Part shown: positions 16,709 to 25,987 of the stretch, in pieces
Position numbering within the stretch: position 1 is the stretch's first letter
How the letters are laid out: each line of letters opens with the position of its first letter
Assembly (NCBI RefSeq): GCF_000785105.2
Contig: NZ_CP018906.1
Location: 1,178,001-1,242,000, forward strand
From: Lentilactobacillus curieae
GTDB taxonomy: Bacteria; Bacillota; Bacilli; Lactobacillales; Lactobacillaceae
DNA: 64,000 bases
Direction: 5' to 3'
Program-made: the position numbers and the translations under genes
Notes under the pieces: generated by a model
The model's input: only the letters and a program-made list of their open reading frames with translations
Database searches by the model: none
Told to the model about the DNA's origin: nothing

Positions 16709-18751
16709 ATGGAAGATAAATTTTTAGTATCTAAAAGCACTGTTGTTACAACTGATTACACAAATGATGTCCTTAGAAATGCTGCCAAAATACTGATTCG
16801 CGATATCGATGCGGTTGTTTCTGCCGATGGTGACCAAAACGAAATTCAGTTGGTTATTGATGATCAGGCACCGGCTGATGAACAGTTTAAGGTTAGTCTA
16901 AATGATGCAAGCCACTTAATCGTCAGTTCTGGAACTGCTCGTGGGGTTATGTATGGAGCCCTAGCAATTTCACGAGATGCGCTCAAGGTTGATGATTTCT
17001 GGTTCTGGCTGGATAAAGAACCAGAACGAGTTCCCTACGTCACAATTAGCAATCTTGATGACATCAAATTACCTGACTTTCGGGTTAAGTACCGTGGCTG
17101 GTTTGTAAACGACGAACTTTTATTAAATGAATGGGACTACCGTGAATCCACCGACAATGTTTGGCAAATGATCTACGAAACGCTACTTCGTTGTGGGGGA
17201 AACGTTATTATCCCTGGGACGGGGCAAACAAGTCAAAATCATCAAGGTACCGCTGCTAAGATGGGATTGATTTTGACCCATCACCATGCTGAACCACTTG
17301 GCGCAGAAATGTTTTCTAGAGTTTACCCAGATCTTGATGCTTCATATTTTAAACATCCAGACCTGTTCAAAAAACTTTGGCAAGATTCAATTGATGAGCA
17401 AAAGGATTCTGATGTTATCTGGGCCCTTGGATTTAGAGGGCAGGGTGACCGTCCTTTCTGGCTAGATGATGATCATGAGTACACGCTTGCTGACCGGGCT
17501 AAGGTGATTAATGATGTTATCAAGATTCAATATGACATGGTCAAAAAGGCAGTTCCAGACGCTGTCTGCACAATTAACATCTATGGTGAGTTAACTGCGC
17601 TCTACAATGCAGGGTTACTCGATATTCCAAATGATGTGATTCAAATTTGGGCAGATAATGGTTATGGACGAATGGTTTCTCGTCGTCAGGGTAACGATGA
17701 TCCACGTTCTGATGTTCTAAGCGGTAGTGATCCTAAACTATCACAAGGAATTTATTACCACGTTGCGTTCCATGACTTACAAGCATCGAACTTCCTTTCA
17801 ATGCTACAGATTGCTCCCCATGAAGTAGCTGATGAATTGGAAAAGGTTCATGAAGCTGGCATGGATGATTTCGTTTTGTGCAACACCGGTAATATTAAGC
17901 CGAATGTGCTATTCTTACGCTTAGTTGAGCAGACCTGGAGAAGTGATTTCAAGGTTAAGAGTAACGCTGAAATTTTGTCTGAATATGTAGAAACATACTA
18001 TCAAACTAACCAAGAAAAGATTGCCGCATTGTATCAAGATTACTTTGACTGCATCTTGAACTATGGTAAGTTTGCTGACCAAAAGGCTGGCGATGAGTTT
18101 TACACCTATACTTTAAGGAAAATTGTCGCAACCTGGATTGCTCAGCGGGATAAATTGCCTGAGATGGAGTGGCTAACTGGTAATAAGAAATTTATCGGTG
18201 AACTATCCATGATTGATCAGTTGATTAGCGATCATGTTGAACCATTTGAAAAACTGGTTCATAAGATTAAGGCGCTGATTGAGGAATTACCAGATGACGA
18301 TAGTAGTCGGTTATACAATGACTTGTGGTTGAGTGTGGCAGTTCATGCATATCCAATCAAAGCGTTGAAACTGACAATTGATTCATTCGATGCATTCTTC
18401 GCTGACACAGAAGATTTCTATGCAAATTCGTTCTTGCTTGCTAGCGAAGCTGCACAAACCCTTAATAAGGTGCTACTAGCGTGGCAAAACAATCCATCTA
18501 AAAAGTGGGTTCGGTTCTACGACAACGATTGCTACACCAATATTTCACTAACCATTAACGTTTTAGGAACGCTTACCAATTATGTCCGCATTATTGGTGA
18601 TGGTCCAGACGAGGACCAATGGGAACGTGAATACTTGATGGATAAGAGCGACGCAAAAATCATGTTATTATCCAATACTCACAAGGCGTACGATGATCGG
18701 GAGATGGCGATTAGATTACAGGGCCGATTTGGCGGTAATCAGGCTAAATAA
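16709..18751 (+). CDS. GH115 family glycoside hydrolase (putative xylan alpha-1,2-glucuronidase)
   Basis: A 680-residue cytoplasmic enzyme. Recognisable GH115 features are FRVKYRGWFVNDELLLNEW, CGGNVIIPGTG, THHHAEPLGAEMF, the GFRGQGDRPFW loop, IWADNGYGRM and GIYYHVAFHD. It is shorter than many GH115 proteins (often over 800 residues), lacking a C-terminal accessory domain. The predicted reaction is removal of (4-O-methyl)-glucuronic acid from xylo-oligosaccharides. It is last in the symporter operon and is followed by a strong terminator. GH115 is uncommon in lactobacilli as far as I know. Confidence 0.85.
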   Translation: MEDKFLVSKSTVVTTDYTNDVLRNAAKILIRDIDAVVSADGDQNEIQLVIDDQAPADEQFKVSLNDASHLIVSSGTARGVMYGALAISRDALKVDDFWFWLDKEPERVPYVTISNLDDIKLPDFRVKYRGWFVNDELLLNEWDYRESTDNVWQMIYETLLRCGGNVIIPGTGQTSQNHQGTAAKMGLILTHHHAEPLGAEMFSRVYPDLDASYFKHPDLFKKLWQDSIDEQKDSDVIWALGFRGQGDRPFWLDDDHEYTLADRAKVINDVIKIQYDMVKKAVPDAVCTINIYGELTALYNAGLLDIPNDVIQIWADNGYGRMVSRRQGNDDPRSDVLSGSDPKLSQGIYYHVAFHDLQASNFLSMLQIAPHEVADELEKVHEAGMDDFVLCNTGNIKPNVLFLRLVEQTWRSDFKVKSNAEILSEYVETYYQTNQEKIAALYQDYFDCILNYGKFADQKAGDEFYTYTLRKIVATWIAQRDKLPEMEWLTGNKKFIGELSMIDQLISDHVEPFEKLVHKIKALIEELPDDDSSRLYNDLWLSVAVHAYPIKALKLTIDSFDAFFADTEDFYANSFLLASEAAQTLNKVLLAWQNNPSKKWVRFYDNDCYTNISLTINVLGTLTNYVRIIGDGPDEDQWEREYLMDKSDAKIMLLSNTHKAYDDREMAIRLQGRFGGNQAK

Positions 18752-18790
18752 ATAAAATGACCACATCCAGCGGATGTGGTCATTTTATTT
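18749..18790. terminator. Bidirectional terminator after the GH115 gene
   Basis: A perfect long stem (AAAATGACCACATCC and its complement) around an AGC loop, with A/T flanks, between convergent genes. Confidence 0.92.
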
Positions 18791-18791
18791 A

Positions 18792-19457
18792 TTACTGAGA
18801 AAGATAGTCTAAAATTCTAAACATAACTGCACGGTTCTCTTCTGGAACTTTGGTAGCTAAAATATCCTCTTTAGTTTGTTTTAGAATTGACCCTGGGATG
18901 TAGTTGAAGTCGTTAACTACCATTTCCCTCACGTTATTGGGCTTAGGCTCAAAATGGAATTGGAGCCCCACAACGTGGTGGCCCAAAACGAATCCTTGGT
19001 TTTTAACAGCGTCACTAGAAAACAGCAATTCAGCACCGTCTGGAACTTCAAACATTTCTTCGTGCCAGTGAAGTGCTTGTAAGGTCTCTGGAATTCCTGG
19101 GATGACGTGGCTTTGTAAATGCACAGGAGCCCAACCAACTTCCTTAGCAGGAGCTTTAGTGACAGGATAGCCAAGTGTCTTGCTAATTTGTTGAGCACCA
19201 TAACAAGCACCAAAGATGGGGGTGTTGTTATCGAGAAGCTCTTTGATCAATTTACGTTCAGCTTTGATCCAATCAATATCATCGTTAGGGCTCATTGGTC
19301 CGCCAAGAATTACCAACATATCGGTTTCATCCGCCGTAGGTAGGTGACCGAATTGGTAGGGATGGTACGTATATACTTCATGGTTGTGAACTTCAGCCCA
19401 GTCAAGGATTGATCCCGGACCTTCATTTGGGGTGTGCTGTAAAACATTAATGCGCAT
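18792..19457 (-). CDS. Class I glutamine amidotransferase (GMP synthase-like domain protein)
   Basis: A ~221-residue stand-alone class I amidotransferase. The nucleophile elbow is FGACYGAQQIS, and the catalytic His/Glu lie in GLQFHFEPK. The oxyanion-type VILGGPMSPND is also present. ATG 19457 is chosen over an upstream GTG (19472) because AAAGGAA sits 8 bases ahead of it. Such stand-alone proteins are annotated as GMP synthase-like but usually act on other amides, for example gamma-glutamyl peptides. The substrate cannot be told from sequence. Confidence 0.88.
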   Translation of the reverse strand: MRINVLQHTPNEGPGSILDWAEVHNHEVYTYHPYQFGHLPTADETDMLVILGGPMSPNDDIDWIKAERKLIKELLDNNTPIFGACYGAQQISKTLGYPVTKAPAKEVGWAPVHLQSHVIPGIPETLQALHWHEEMFEVPDGAELLFSSDAVKNQGFVLGHHVVGLQFHFEPKPNNVREMVVNDFNYIPGSILKQTKEDILATKVPEENRAVMFRILDYLSQ

Positions 19458-19543
19458 AATCGTTCCTTTCACATCAACGGCAATGTTTTACTTAGGTATC
19501 GCCTGCAATTACCTATTATTGGAGGTAAGTATAGCACAAAAAA

Positions 19544-19990
19544 CTACTGAATCGTATTTTTCATCATATCTCCCAACACCTTCACGATTCCCGTCACAGC
19601 AAACGGAATTGCCACCAATAAAATTCCAAATAGCATTAAGCCTGGTGCGTCATCTGCTTGCGCAGCAACGTAGAAGAATGGAAGTACCAAAATGCTTGAG
19701 AGGCTGAGAATTAGCAGCGATTTGGTTGACTTACGAAAATGAATTAGAGATGCCGCTGTGATTTGGTCATGGTTGACGGTGTATTCCTGATAAAATCTAT
19801 TAAATTGAATTAGGACGTAGATTACGTTGATCAACACTATGTATGCAGCAATCATCATCAACCAAACAACGTATGGATGTTGTAACTTTCCAGCAGTTGC
19901 GACTTACGTGGTTACAAGCGCCGCAACTAGCACGAAGAATGCTCCTAAAAACAGTAACGTGATATTTTTGATTGCAGTAGTGATTCTCAT
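19544..19990 (-). pseudogene. DUF2975-like membrane protein gene with premature TAA at codon 29
   Basis: ATG 19990 follows a strong GGGGAGGAA site and opens a 148-codon frame whose 29th codon (bases 19904-19906) is TAA. Reading through gives a continuous four-helix membrane protein: MRITTAIKNITLLFLGAFF, the stop, then VWLMMIAAYIVLINVIYVL and a final DDAPGLMLFGILLVAIPFAV. The latter resembles DUF2975 proteins, which usually accompany a small HTH regulator; none is adjacent here. A shorter internal restart (ATG 19861) would lack the first helix and has no good ribosome binding site. Loss of function is likely. Confidence 0.7.
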
Positions 19991-20101
19991 AATTAGTTTC
20001 CTCCCCAGAAAAAAACATGGTTGTATTTCCTTAATGTTAGTTTAAGTAGCCACTAACAGACAGGAATTCAGCCATGTTTTGCTTTAATTTAATATTTTGA
20101 T

Positions 20102-21796
20102 TTACTGAAACATCTTTTTTGTTGCTCGTGCGAGAACCTTTGGATCCTTGTCGAACCGAGGATTCTTGACTAACTTATCCATTGGGACGCCCGCAAAATG
20201 GAATGCAGCAATCTCTCCGGAACGAACTGCACTTTGTTCAGTGAAGACCATTTGGTATGGTTGCTCGACAAATTCACCAGTGAAGGCAAGGTTGGTTGAA
20301 TGTTCTGGGATCACCTCTGGACGATCAGATTTGGCTCTGTTATTGAAGAGGGCGGATGCGTAAGGCATGTAAACGGGGATGTTGTTAATCACGCTGTCCA
20401 TGATTTCTGATTCTTTATCTTTAATGTTACCAGGACCAGGGTCGACTTTAGATAGTTGGCCGATCAGTTCCTGAAGCATTTCCTTACCTGTCATTTTGAT
20501 GTACTGCTTTTCGACAAATTCACCAGTCCGACGTGGGTAGAGGAAGTAGCCCCAAATAACTGACTCGTTAGGTTTTTGATCAGTAAAGTGTGGTTGATGA
20601 TGGACCACGATGGACATGTTGACATCTTCTTGTCCTAAAGGCGTGATTGGGGTAGTTGATAGAAATGAGTTCAGGGCATTTCCCGGAACTTGGGTAGTGA
20701 TTCTAGTGATTTCGTTCAGTAGTAAATGATTTTTGGTGGTGAGGGTAAAACTGACCCATTCGCTAGCATTGCGATCATTGAAGAATTTGTCTGGATTACC
20801 TAGGTTGTAAAAACGTTCAGTTGCCTTTTTCCAAAGACTTGATGCAGCACCGTAATCTGGATTTTCTTCTGCTGGGGTATTGAAATCACCTAAAGTGGCG
20901 GAGTCTGTAATTGACCCGTTGGTAAAGAATACGGCGGTCTGATCATCGACCGGAACGTTTTCTTCCTCATCAGTTTCGGTATTAACCATCTTTAGTCCCG
21001 TGACTGTGATTTCATCTTGCATCTTAGTATCCTTGAATTCCCAGTCAGTCACTCTACGGTTGAGAACAAGGTTGACTCCCTGGTCCTTCAAATAATTGAT
21101 CAGTGGCAGCATGATGCTTTCGTATTGATTGTAACGAGTTCGGTTGACCCCAACTAAGTGTTCGATTTGGGTAAATTCATAGATCATTTGGTGCATGTAG
21201 CGACGCAATTCCTGAGCGGAGCTTTGAGTTCTAAAGGCAAAGGTAGTTTCCCACATATACCAAAAATTGGTTTGAAACATGTGGGGACTAGATTTGAAGT
21301 AGTCAGCAATGGTAACGTTGTCTAGATCGGTTTCCTTTGAATCAGGCATTAAAACAAGCTTAGATAGTAACATCCTGTCCTTATTGTTTAGTCCAAGCTT
21401 GCCACCATCAATAATTCCGTGGCCACCTTTAAGAAGACGAGCTTTATCGTAGGTTCTGTGTTTAGCGTCAAAATCACGGGTGTCTTCTGCAGCAGTCATG
21501 CCTTCTTCGGTTGCTGATGGAACGCGTGATAACAAGTCCATCAAATCCACATAGGTTCTGTAGTTCAACATTCTCCCGCCGCGGGCAACAAACCCTGGCT
21601 GACTTCCCAAGGGATGATTTTGATTCCAATATTCATCCGCGGCAGTGCTAACTGAGGAACCGTCATTTGAGCCATGATCGTCGATTGAATAAAAGGTGAT
21701 CTGACTTCCATTCCAATGTCCCTCTTGAATTAAATAAACTGCCCCGGCTAAGTTTGCTAATCCAGCACCAATCATGATTGCTTTGCTCTTTGTCAT
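20102..21796 (-). CDS. ohyA: Oleate hydratase (MCRA family, FAD-dependent)
   Basis: A ~564-residue flavoprotein that hydrates the cis-9 double bond of unsaturated fatty acids to 10-hydroxy acids. The N-terminal FAD motif is IMIGAGLANLAGAVYLIQ. RGGRMLNYRTYVDLMDLL, FWYMWETTFAFRTQSSAQELRRYM and the C-terminal PYASALFNNRAKSDRP block are family hallmarks, and the length is normal. ATG 21796 is preferred over 21811 because GGAGGG lies 6 bases ahead. The gene stands alone; the 245-base upstream region has small inverted repeats (e.g. ATGTGATTACAT near 21849) that could bind a fatty-acid-responsive regulator. It contributes to detoxification of free fatty acids. Confidence 0.95.
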   Translation of the reverse strand: MTKSKAIMIGAGLANLAGAVYLIQEGHWNGSQITFYSIDDHGSNDGSSVSTAADEYWNQNHPLGSQPGFVARGGRMLNYRTYVDLMDLLSRVPSATEEGMTAAEDTRDFDAKHRTYDKARLLKGGHGIIDGGKLGLNNKDRMLLSKLVLMPDSKETDLDNVTIADYFKSSPHMFQTNFWYMWETTFAFRTQSSAQELRRYMHQMIYEFTQIEHLVGVNRTRYNQYESIMLPLINYLKDQGVNLVLNRRVTDWEFKDTKMQDEITVTGLKMVNTETDEEENVPVDDQTAVFFTNGSITDSATLGDFNTPAEENPDYGAASSLWKKATERFYNLGNPDKFFNDRNASEWVSFTLTTKNHLLLNEITRITTQVPGNALNSFLSTTPITPLGQEDVNMSIVVHHQPHFTDQKPNESVIWGYFLYPRRTGEFVEKQYIKMTGKEMLQELIGQLSKVDPGPGNIKDKESEIMDSVINNIPVYMPYASALFNNRAKSDRPEVIPEHSTNLAFTGEFVEQPYQMVFTEQSAVRSGEIAAFHFAGVPMDKLVKNPRFDKDPKVLARATKKMFQ

Positions 21797-22056
21797 AACG
21801 ATTCCCTCCAATAAATAGTTAATGTGGTAACACTGTTAATAGTTGACTATGTGATTACATCTATATTATAAAACTTTTTTAGAAAAATGGAAGCGTTTTT
21901 CTCGATTTTTAAAAACAAAGTAGAACCATTGCTATAACTTAACATGTAATGGTAGTGTAATTAGGCAGGCGCGTAAAGCCACTGTTACATTGCATTATTA
22001 TAATTAAGGGCATATACTTCTGCTTATAATGAATTTTGAAAACCGAGGATTAATAT

Positions 22057-22284
22057 ATGGCTGCAAAAGCGAAGATTTTAATTGGTGGATTACTTACACT
22101 GCTAGGAATTAAGATGATCTTTACACAGGGATTGGCCGTGCATATTCAGACTAGCAAGCCTGGATATGCCACATACTTTGGAATGAATGGCGGCGGAATT
22201 GGAACCTATTTAGTATTACTGTTAGCGGTGGGATTACTAATCTCTGGGGGCTTTTCTATGTTTAGAAGTCGGAGAAAGCGTTAG
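22057..22284 (+). CDS. Small membrane protein, two predicted helices
   Basis: A 75-residue protein with hydrophobic segments at about 6-25 (ILIGGLLTLLGIKMIFTQG) and 49-67 (GTYLVLLLAVGLLISGGF), ending in basic SRRKR. I do not recognise a family. AGGA lies 8 bases ahead of the ATG. It precedes the thioredoxin-like gene by 36 bases and may be co-transcribed with it. Confidence 0.65.
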   Translation: MAAKAKILIGGLLTLLGIKMIFTQGLAVHIQTSKPGYATYFGMNGGGIGTYLVLLLAVGLLISGGFSMFRSRRKR

Positions 22285-22320
22285 AATAGTAGTAACAGAG
22301 ATTAAAAGGAGATTTTACCC

Positions 22321-22827
22321 ATGGCCAAATTTAATTTTGATTACGCACCTGAATACGCACTAACGTACGGCAAAGCAAAAGCAGGCAAAGAGATGACAGT
22401 TATTTTGAACCTGGGCTGTCCTGACAGTAAGCAATGGTTCCTGGACAACCAAGCTGATTTGTTCAAAGCGGTCGACGAAGGTACATTACTACTTCACTTG
22501 AAGTTCTGGAACAAGGACAAGGATGACCTTGTAAATGGTGCCGTAGCTGATGATTTTGTTGATTATTCAAACCCAGAAAAGGCACTCGAATACGTTCGTG
22601 ATGTTTTTGAAAACCAAGAAAAGCTAAATGAGCAAAATGTTGAACAAGTTCCAGAATATTTGGAAACCCGTTATGGGGTTACCGACGGTCCTCATAATAC
22701 TGACGCTTCAGATAAAGTAATTGAGGAAGCTGTTACCAACGATATTTTCAAATTACCTACCGTTATTATTGATGACCAAATGTACTTTGATGATACATTG
22801 AAGCCAGCTGCAGAGCTGATTAAGTAA
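22321..22827 (+). CDS. DsbA-like thioredoxin-fold protein with a single active-site cysteine
   Basis: A 168-residue cytoplasmic protein. LNLGCPDSKQWF occupies the position of the CxxC motif of DsbA-type oxidoreductases but keeps only the first Cys (CPDS). The cis-proline loop KLPTVIIDD is present. The middle is a helical insertion typical of DsbA. A one-Cys site fits glutathione-transferase- or peroxidase-like use, or a redox-sensing role, better than disulfide exchange. AAAGGAG lies ahead of the ATG, and a terminator follows. Confidence 0.75.
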   Translation: MAKFNFDYAPEYALTYGKAKAGKEMTVILNLGCPDSKQWFLDNQADLFKAVDEGTLLLHLKFWNKDKDDLVNGAVADDFVDYSNPEKALEYVRDVFENQEKLNEQNVEQVPEYLETRYGVTDGPHNTDASDKVIEEAVTNDIFKLPTVIIDDQMYFDDTLKPAAELIK

Positions 22828-22847
22828 TAGTTAAGAAGAAACTGGTA

Positions 22848-22887
22848 AAAAGTGCCCATGTCATTTTTGACATGGGCACTTTCTTTT
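22848..22887. terminator. Bidirectional terminator between convergent genes
   Basis: AAAGTGCCCATGTCA pairs perfectly with TGACATGGGCACTTT around a TTTT loop. Confidence 0.92.
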
Positions 22888-23764
22888 AATCATTTTCCTT
22901 CAACCATCCATCTAACACACTTATGAACTCATCATGCTGATCAAGTAAGGCAAGGTGGCGACTGTTAGCGAACAGATGCCACTTTGCTCCAGGAATGTTG
23001 TCGTACACAGTTTTGGCAATTAATGGGGTACATAAATCGTCAGTTCCGTTAGTGACTAAGACGGGCACGTGGACTTTATGCAAGTCGTCAGTAACATCAA
23101 AATCGCTAATGGTTCCATTTTCTGTAAACTCATTAGGACCTTCCGCAATCAAACTAGCCCGTTTTCCGTTAGTTTCTCTACGCATTGGCTCTGGAGAATT
23201 TTCATTAGGCTCGTCCCAGCAATAGGCTTCCATGTAACGGGAGTTGGCTGCCAGATAACGCGGATTAGTAAAATCTCCCGTGCGTTCTGCTTCCGCAATT
23301 GCCTGACGATCTTCGTAACTAAGATATTGAATCAAGCGGTGTTGTTCCTTAACCCAAAGTTTAATTGATGATGGTGAGCCATCGATCATTACACTCTTGA
23401 TGCCTTTAGGATCAAACTGAGTGAGGTAGTACATCTCCAACATTCCACCCCAAGATTGCCCTAACATATGGACTTGATCCAGGTGTAGGTACTTTCTCAA
23501 CTCTATTAATTCTTCTGCCCAAGTTTCCTTAACGTAAACAGATTCATCTTCCGGTAGTGATGATTTACCGCAGCCAACTTGGTCATACATAATCAGCTGC
23601 CGACCGGTTTCAGCGTAGTCGTCCATCATTTCAAAATAATTGTGTGATGATCCGGGGCCACCATGAATTAATAACAATGGTGCTTTATCAGGGTTGGGTT
23701 CGCCGACAATCCGATAATATGTTTGGTACTGGTGAAAGGGCATGTAGCCTTCTTGAATTTTCAT
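22886..23764 (-). CDS. pepI: Proline iminopeptidase / alpha-beta hydrolase
   Basis: A ~292-residue serine peptidase that removes N-terminal proline from peptides. The PepI-specific HGGPGSSHNY oxyanion loop, the nucleophile elbow GQSWGG, the Asp in TNGTDDLCTP and the His in NSRHLALL form the complete catalytic set, and the length fits. ATG 23764 has AGGAGG 9 bases ahead, and the longer frame to 23797 is not used. Stand-alone gene with cytoplasmic location. The family is central to casein and plant-peptide use in lactobacilli. Confidence 0.9.
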   Translation of the reverse strand: MKIQEGYMPFHQYQTYYRIVGEPNPDKAPLLLIHGGPGSSHNYFEMMDDYAETGRQLIMYDQVGCGKSSLPEDESVYVKETWAEELIELRKYLHLDQVHMLGQSWGGMLEMYYLTQFDPKGIKSVMIDGSPSSIKLWVKEQHRLIQYLSYEDRQAIAEAERTGDFTNPRYLAANSRYMEAYCWDEPNENSPEPMRRETNGKRASLIAEGPNEFTENGTISDFDVTDDLHKVHVPVLVTNGTDDLCTPLIAKTVYDNIPGAKWHLFANSRHLALLDQHDEFISVLDGWLKEND

Positions 23765-24008
23765 ATGTAAGAACCTCCTAAAAGTGGTTAGATTCATTGT
23801 AGTTCTAAATGAAAACGATGGCGGAACTTTTTGGGAATTATGACAAATATTGAATCAGAATCCCACTAAAAATTACGTGTTTATTAGTTGGAAACCTTTT
23901 AGCATTCATTCTGGTGATTTAAGTCAAAAAAATCATTACGGTACTAGAAAATTAAATAATATTCGCTACTCTATGACAGTTAAGCTCCAAAAAGGAAAAT
24001 GGCATCCT

Positions 24009-24401
24009 TTAATTAGGTAATGTACTTAAATCTACAACCTGTTTTAAAGTATATTGGTGGAATATAAAGGATTTAACTTTTAGCTCAATACCGTATGTTT
24101 TACTTTTAGAGCCAATTTTGGATGGAAAGTAAGCCACATTTTCGGATCCCTGGTTATCAGTTCTAAACTTTATGATCACGTGCTTTTGGGATTTCAAAGC
24201 TTTAAATACTCGTTTATTTGAACTTATTTTCAATAATTTATTGTTGTCATTATTTTTTAACGCGGTGTTTATGACATCTTGAGTATATTTTTCCATACCT
24301 TTATCTACAGTGAAAAATTGGTATCCCAGTATAACTAAAATTAGAATTACAAGCGATAAAAATATTTTTAGAGCCATTTTATTATGTTTCATAGATATCA
24401 T
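24009..24401 (-). CDS. Small membrane-anchored protein of unknown function
   Basis: A 130-residue protein with one N-terminal hydrophobic anchor (about 9-27: MALKIFLSLVILILVILGY) and a polar extracellular part rich in Lys and Asn ending in a hydrophobic strand-like tail. There are no recognised motifs. GGAAGG lies directly ahead of ATG 24401 and 11 bases ahead of the in-frame ATG 24392, either of which could be the start. Base composition is more AT-rich than the genes before it, and it stands at the edge of the accessory island. Confidence 0.6.
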   Translation of the reverse strand: MISMKHNKMALKIFLSLVILILVILGYQFFTVDKGMEKYTQDVINTALKNNDNNKLLKISSNKRVFKALKSQKHVIIKFRTDNQGSENVAYFPSKIGSKSKTYGIELKVKSFIFHQYTLKQVVDLSTLPN

Positions 24402-24584
24402 GACCTTCCATAATTATTGTCATATCATAGAACAGGATAATATCGTTTATAAATATATGGAAGAACATTTGATGTAAATACATAAAATGTTATTAATTAA
24501 AAAATTTCGCAACTGTCGTATTTACTTAGGTGTAAGATGAATCTTAATAAATAAAAAGCTAGAATAGCTAAGGGAGTAAATAAA

Positions 24585-24722
24585 ATGGCAGAATGGTATG
24601 AAGATCGAATCACTTCCGCTGTTAATGGAACCAATCCAATGGTTATGGCGGAGTTAAAGGGTGGTTACGCAGTTTTTGGCGATGTACAGTTTTTGTCGGG
24701 ATATTCTGTTTTATTACCTTAA
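24585..24722 (+). pseudogene. N-terminal fragment of a HIT-like family gene, truncated at the IS junction
   Basis: 45 codons with a good start (GGGAG 11 bases ahead of ATG 24585) encode MAEWYEDRITSA...NPMVM and FGDVQFLSGYSVLLP. These match the N-terminus of small HIT-type (Ap4A hydrolase-like) proteins, which normally continue for ~100 more residues through the HxHxHxx triad. The frame stops exactly where the IS3-type sequence begins, so the gene was cut by an insertion followed by loss of one IS end. Confidence 0.65.
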
Positions 24723-25268
24723 CAAAAATTCGATGCGACTGAACCTTATACGGTTCTCCATACTGACGTGACACAGGTTAAATTAGCTAATAATCAATGG
24801 GGATATATTTCGGCAGTAATTGATGAAGCTAGTAATGAAGTTGTTTCCCTTAATGTGTCTAATCATGCCAATAAGCAGCAATTAGCCACTACATTGAGTA
24901 ATCTTCAAGCTACGATTCCTAAGGAATCAATGCCTATCTTACATTCTGATCAAGGCTGGCAATATTAACTATCGTACTATCATCAAACGTTACATAAAAT
25001 GTGGATTATACCTAGCATGTCTCGTAAGGGAAACTGCCATGATAACGCGCCAATTGAAAGCTTCTTCAATTTACTAAAAAGAGAACGATTAAACCGATCC
25101 AAGATTGAAGACTTGGATAGGCTTGAAGAAATAACTAGTCAGTACGTAAAATGGTTCAACGAAGACCGAATCTCACTAAACAAAAATGGCTTAACTCCGA
25201 TTGAATATCGGAATCAAGCCATAGCTTAAACTTTTTTAAAATGTCTAACTTTTTTGTGGCACTTCAGT
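24723..25268 (+). mobile_element. IS3-family (IS150-like) element, 5'-truncated, transposase broken by TAA
   Basis: The frame starting FDATEPYTVLHTDVTQ is the DDE integrase core of an IS3 OrfB. VLHTDVTQ and HSDQGWQY (second Asp) are followed by TAA (24966-24968, probably from CAA), then by SYYHQTL, SMSRKGNCHDNAPIESFFN (third acidic residue) and the C-terminal NEDRISLNKNGLTPIEYR. The right end shows an IS150-like terminal sequence (AACTTTTTTGTGGCACTTCA near 25247-25266). OrfA and the left end are missing, so the element is dead. Confidence 0.85.
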
Positions 25269-25408
25269 ATTCTCCCAGTCTTTTTAGTTACAATATTTGA
25301 CGGTGACAACAAATATTATCATTAATTTGATTACAAAGGACGACTAATTTAAAACAACTCACCTTAATATAAAAACAAGCGGTGAAGGGCAAAATGTTCA
25401 AGTTTATA

Positions 25409-25969
25409 CTACTTGACACCTTCTTGTATACCGCTAACAAAAGATGCCTCTAGACCAAATCCAATGACCGCTTGTATCATAAAGATTAATTTATTGTTGC
25501 TGCGTATAGACTTTGCCAATTTGGGGTGATGAGATTTAATCCATTTTCCAACCTTTATTCCTGACTTATGGGTATATCCATTAACAGATACAACATTTTG
25601 AATGAATCCTGCAAGTTCGTAAAGTGTACCCCAGCTTGGTAGTGAAATAAAGCTATTTGAATATGGAGTTTTCCCGTTATTAGTTTGTGTGGCAGCATTC
25701 TTGATTTCTGTAGGGTTTACGGTGTATTCTACACCATTAATGGTAAGCTTGCTCTGACCATTATTGATTTGTGTTAAAACATCAACAATCTGATCATCTG
25801 TTAGATTCATACTGAACAATTCTTGACGTGACAGATTTGGCAAGTTTTGTTTAGAAGTGGAAACTTGTTGAAGTTGAGAGTCAGCAAATGCGGAAGAAAC
25901 TCCACCTAATGATGTTGTTGTAAGACATGCAGCGACAGAAAATACGATTAGCTTTGATTTATTCTTCAT
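25409..25969 (-). CDS. Secreted protein of unknown function (bacteriocin-like context)
   Basis: A 186-residue precursor. A Sec signal peptide (residues 1-30: KNKSK, hydrophobic core, SSAFADSQ cleavage) is followed by a polar stretch and a short conserved-looking region LSRQELFSMNLTDDQIVDVL. A C-terminal part has a basic helix (GKWIKSHHPKLAKSIRS) and a hydrophobic helix (KLIFMIQAVIGFGLEASF). The family is not recognised. It follows the small membrane protein at 25988 in one operon behind 22-bp-phased repeats. The signal peptide is homologous to that of the decayed gene at 33634-33848. A secreted antimicrobial or a signalling protein is possible. Confidence 0.65.
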   Translation of the reverse strand: MKNKSKLIVFSVAACLTTTSLGGVSSAFADSQLQQVSTSKQNLPNLSRQELFSMNLTDDQIVDVLTQINNGQSKLTINGVEYTVNPTEIKNAATQTNNGKTPYSNSFISLPSWGTLYELAGFIQNVVSVNGYTHKSGIKVGKWIKSHHPKLAKSIRSNNKLIFMIQAVIGFGLEASFVSGIQEGVK

Positions 25970-25987
25970 TGTAATTACCTTACCTAA

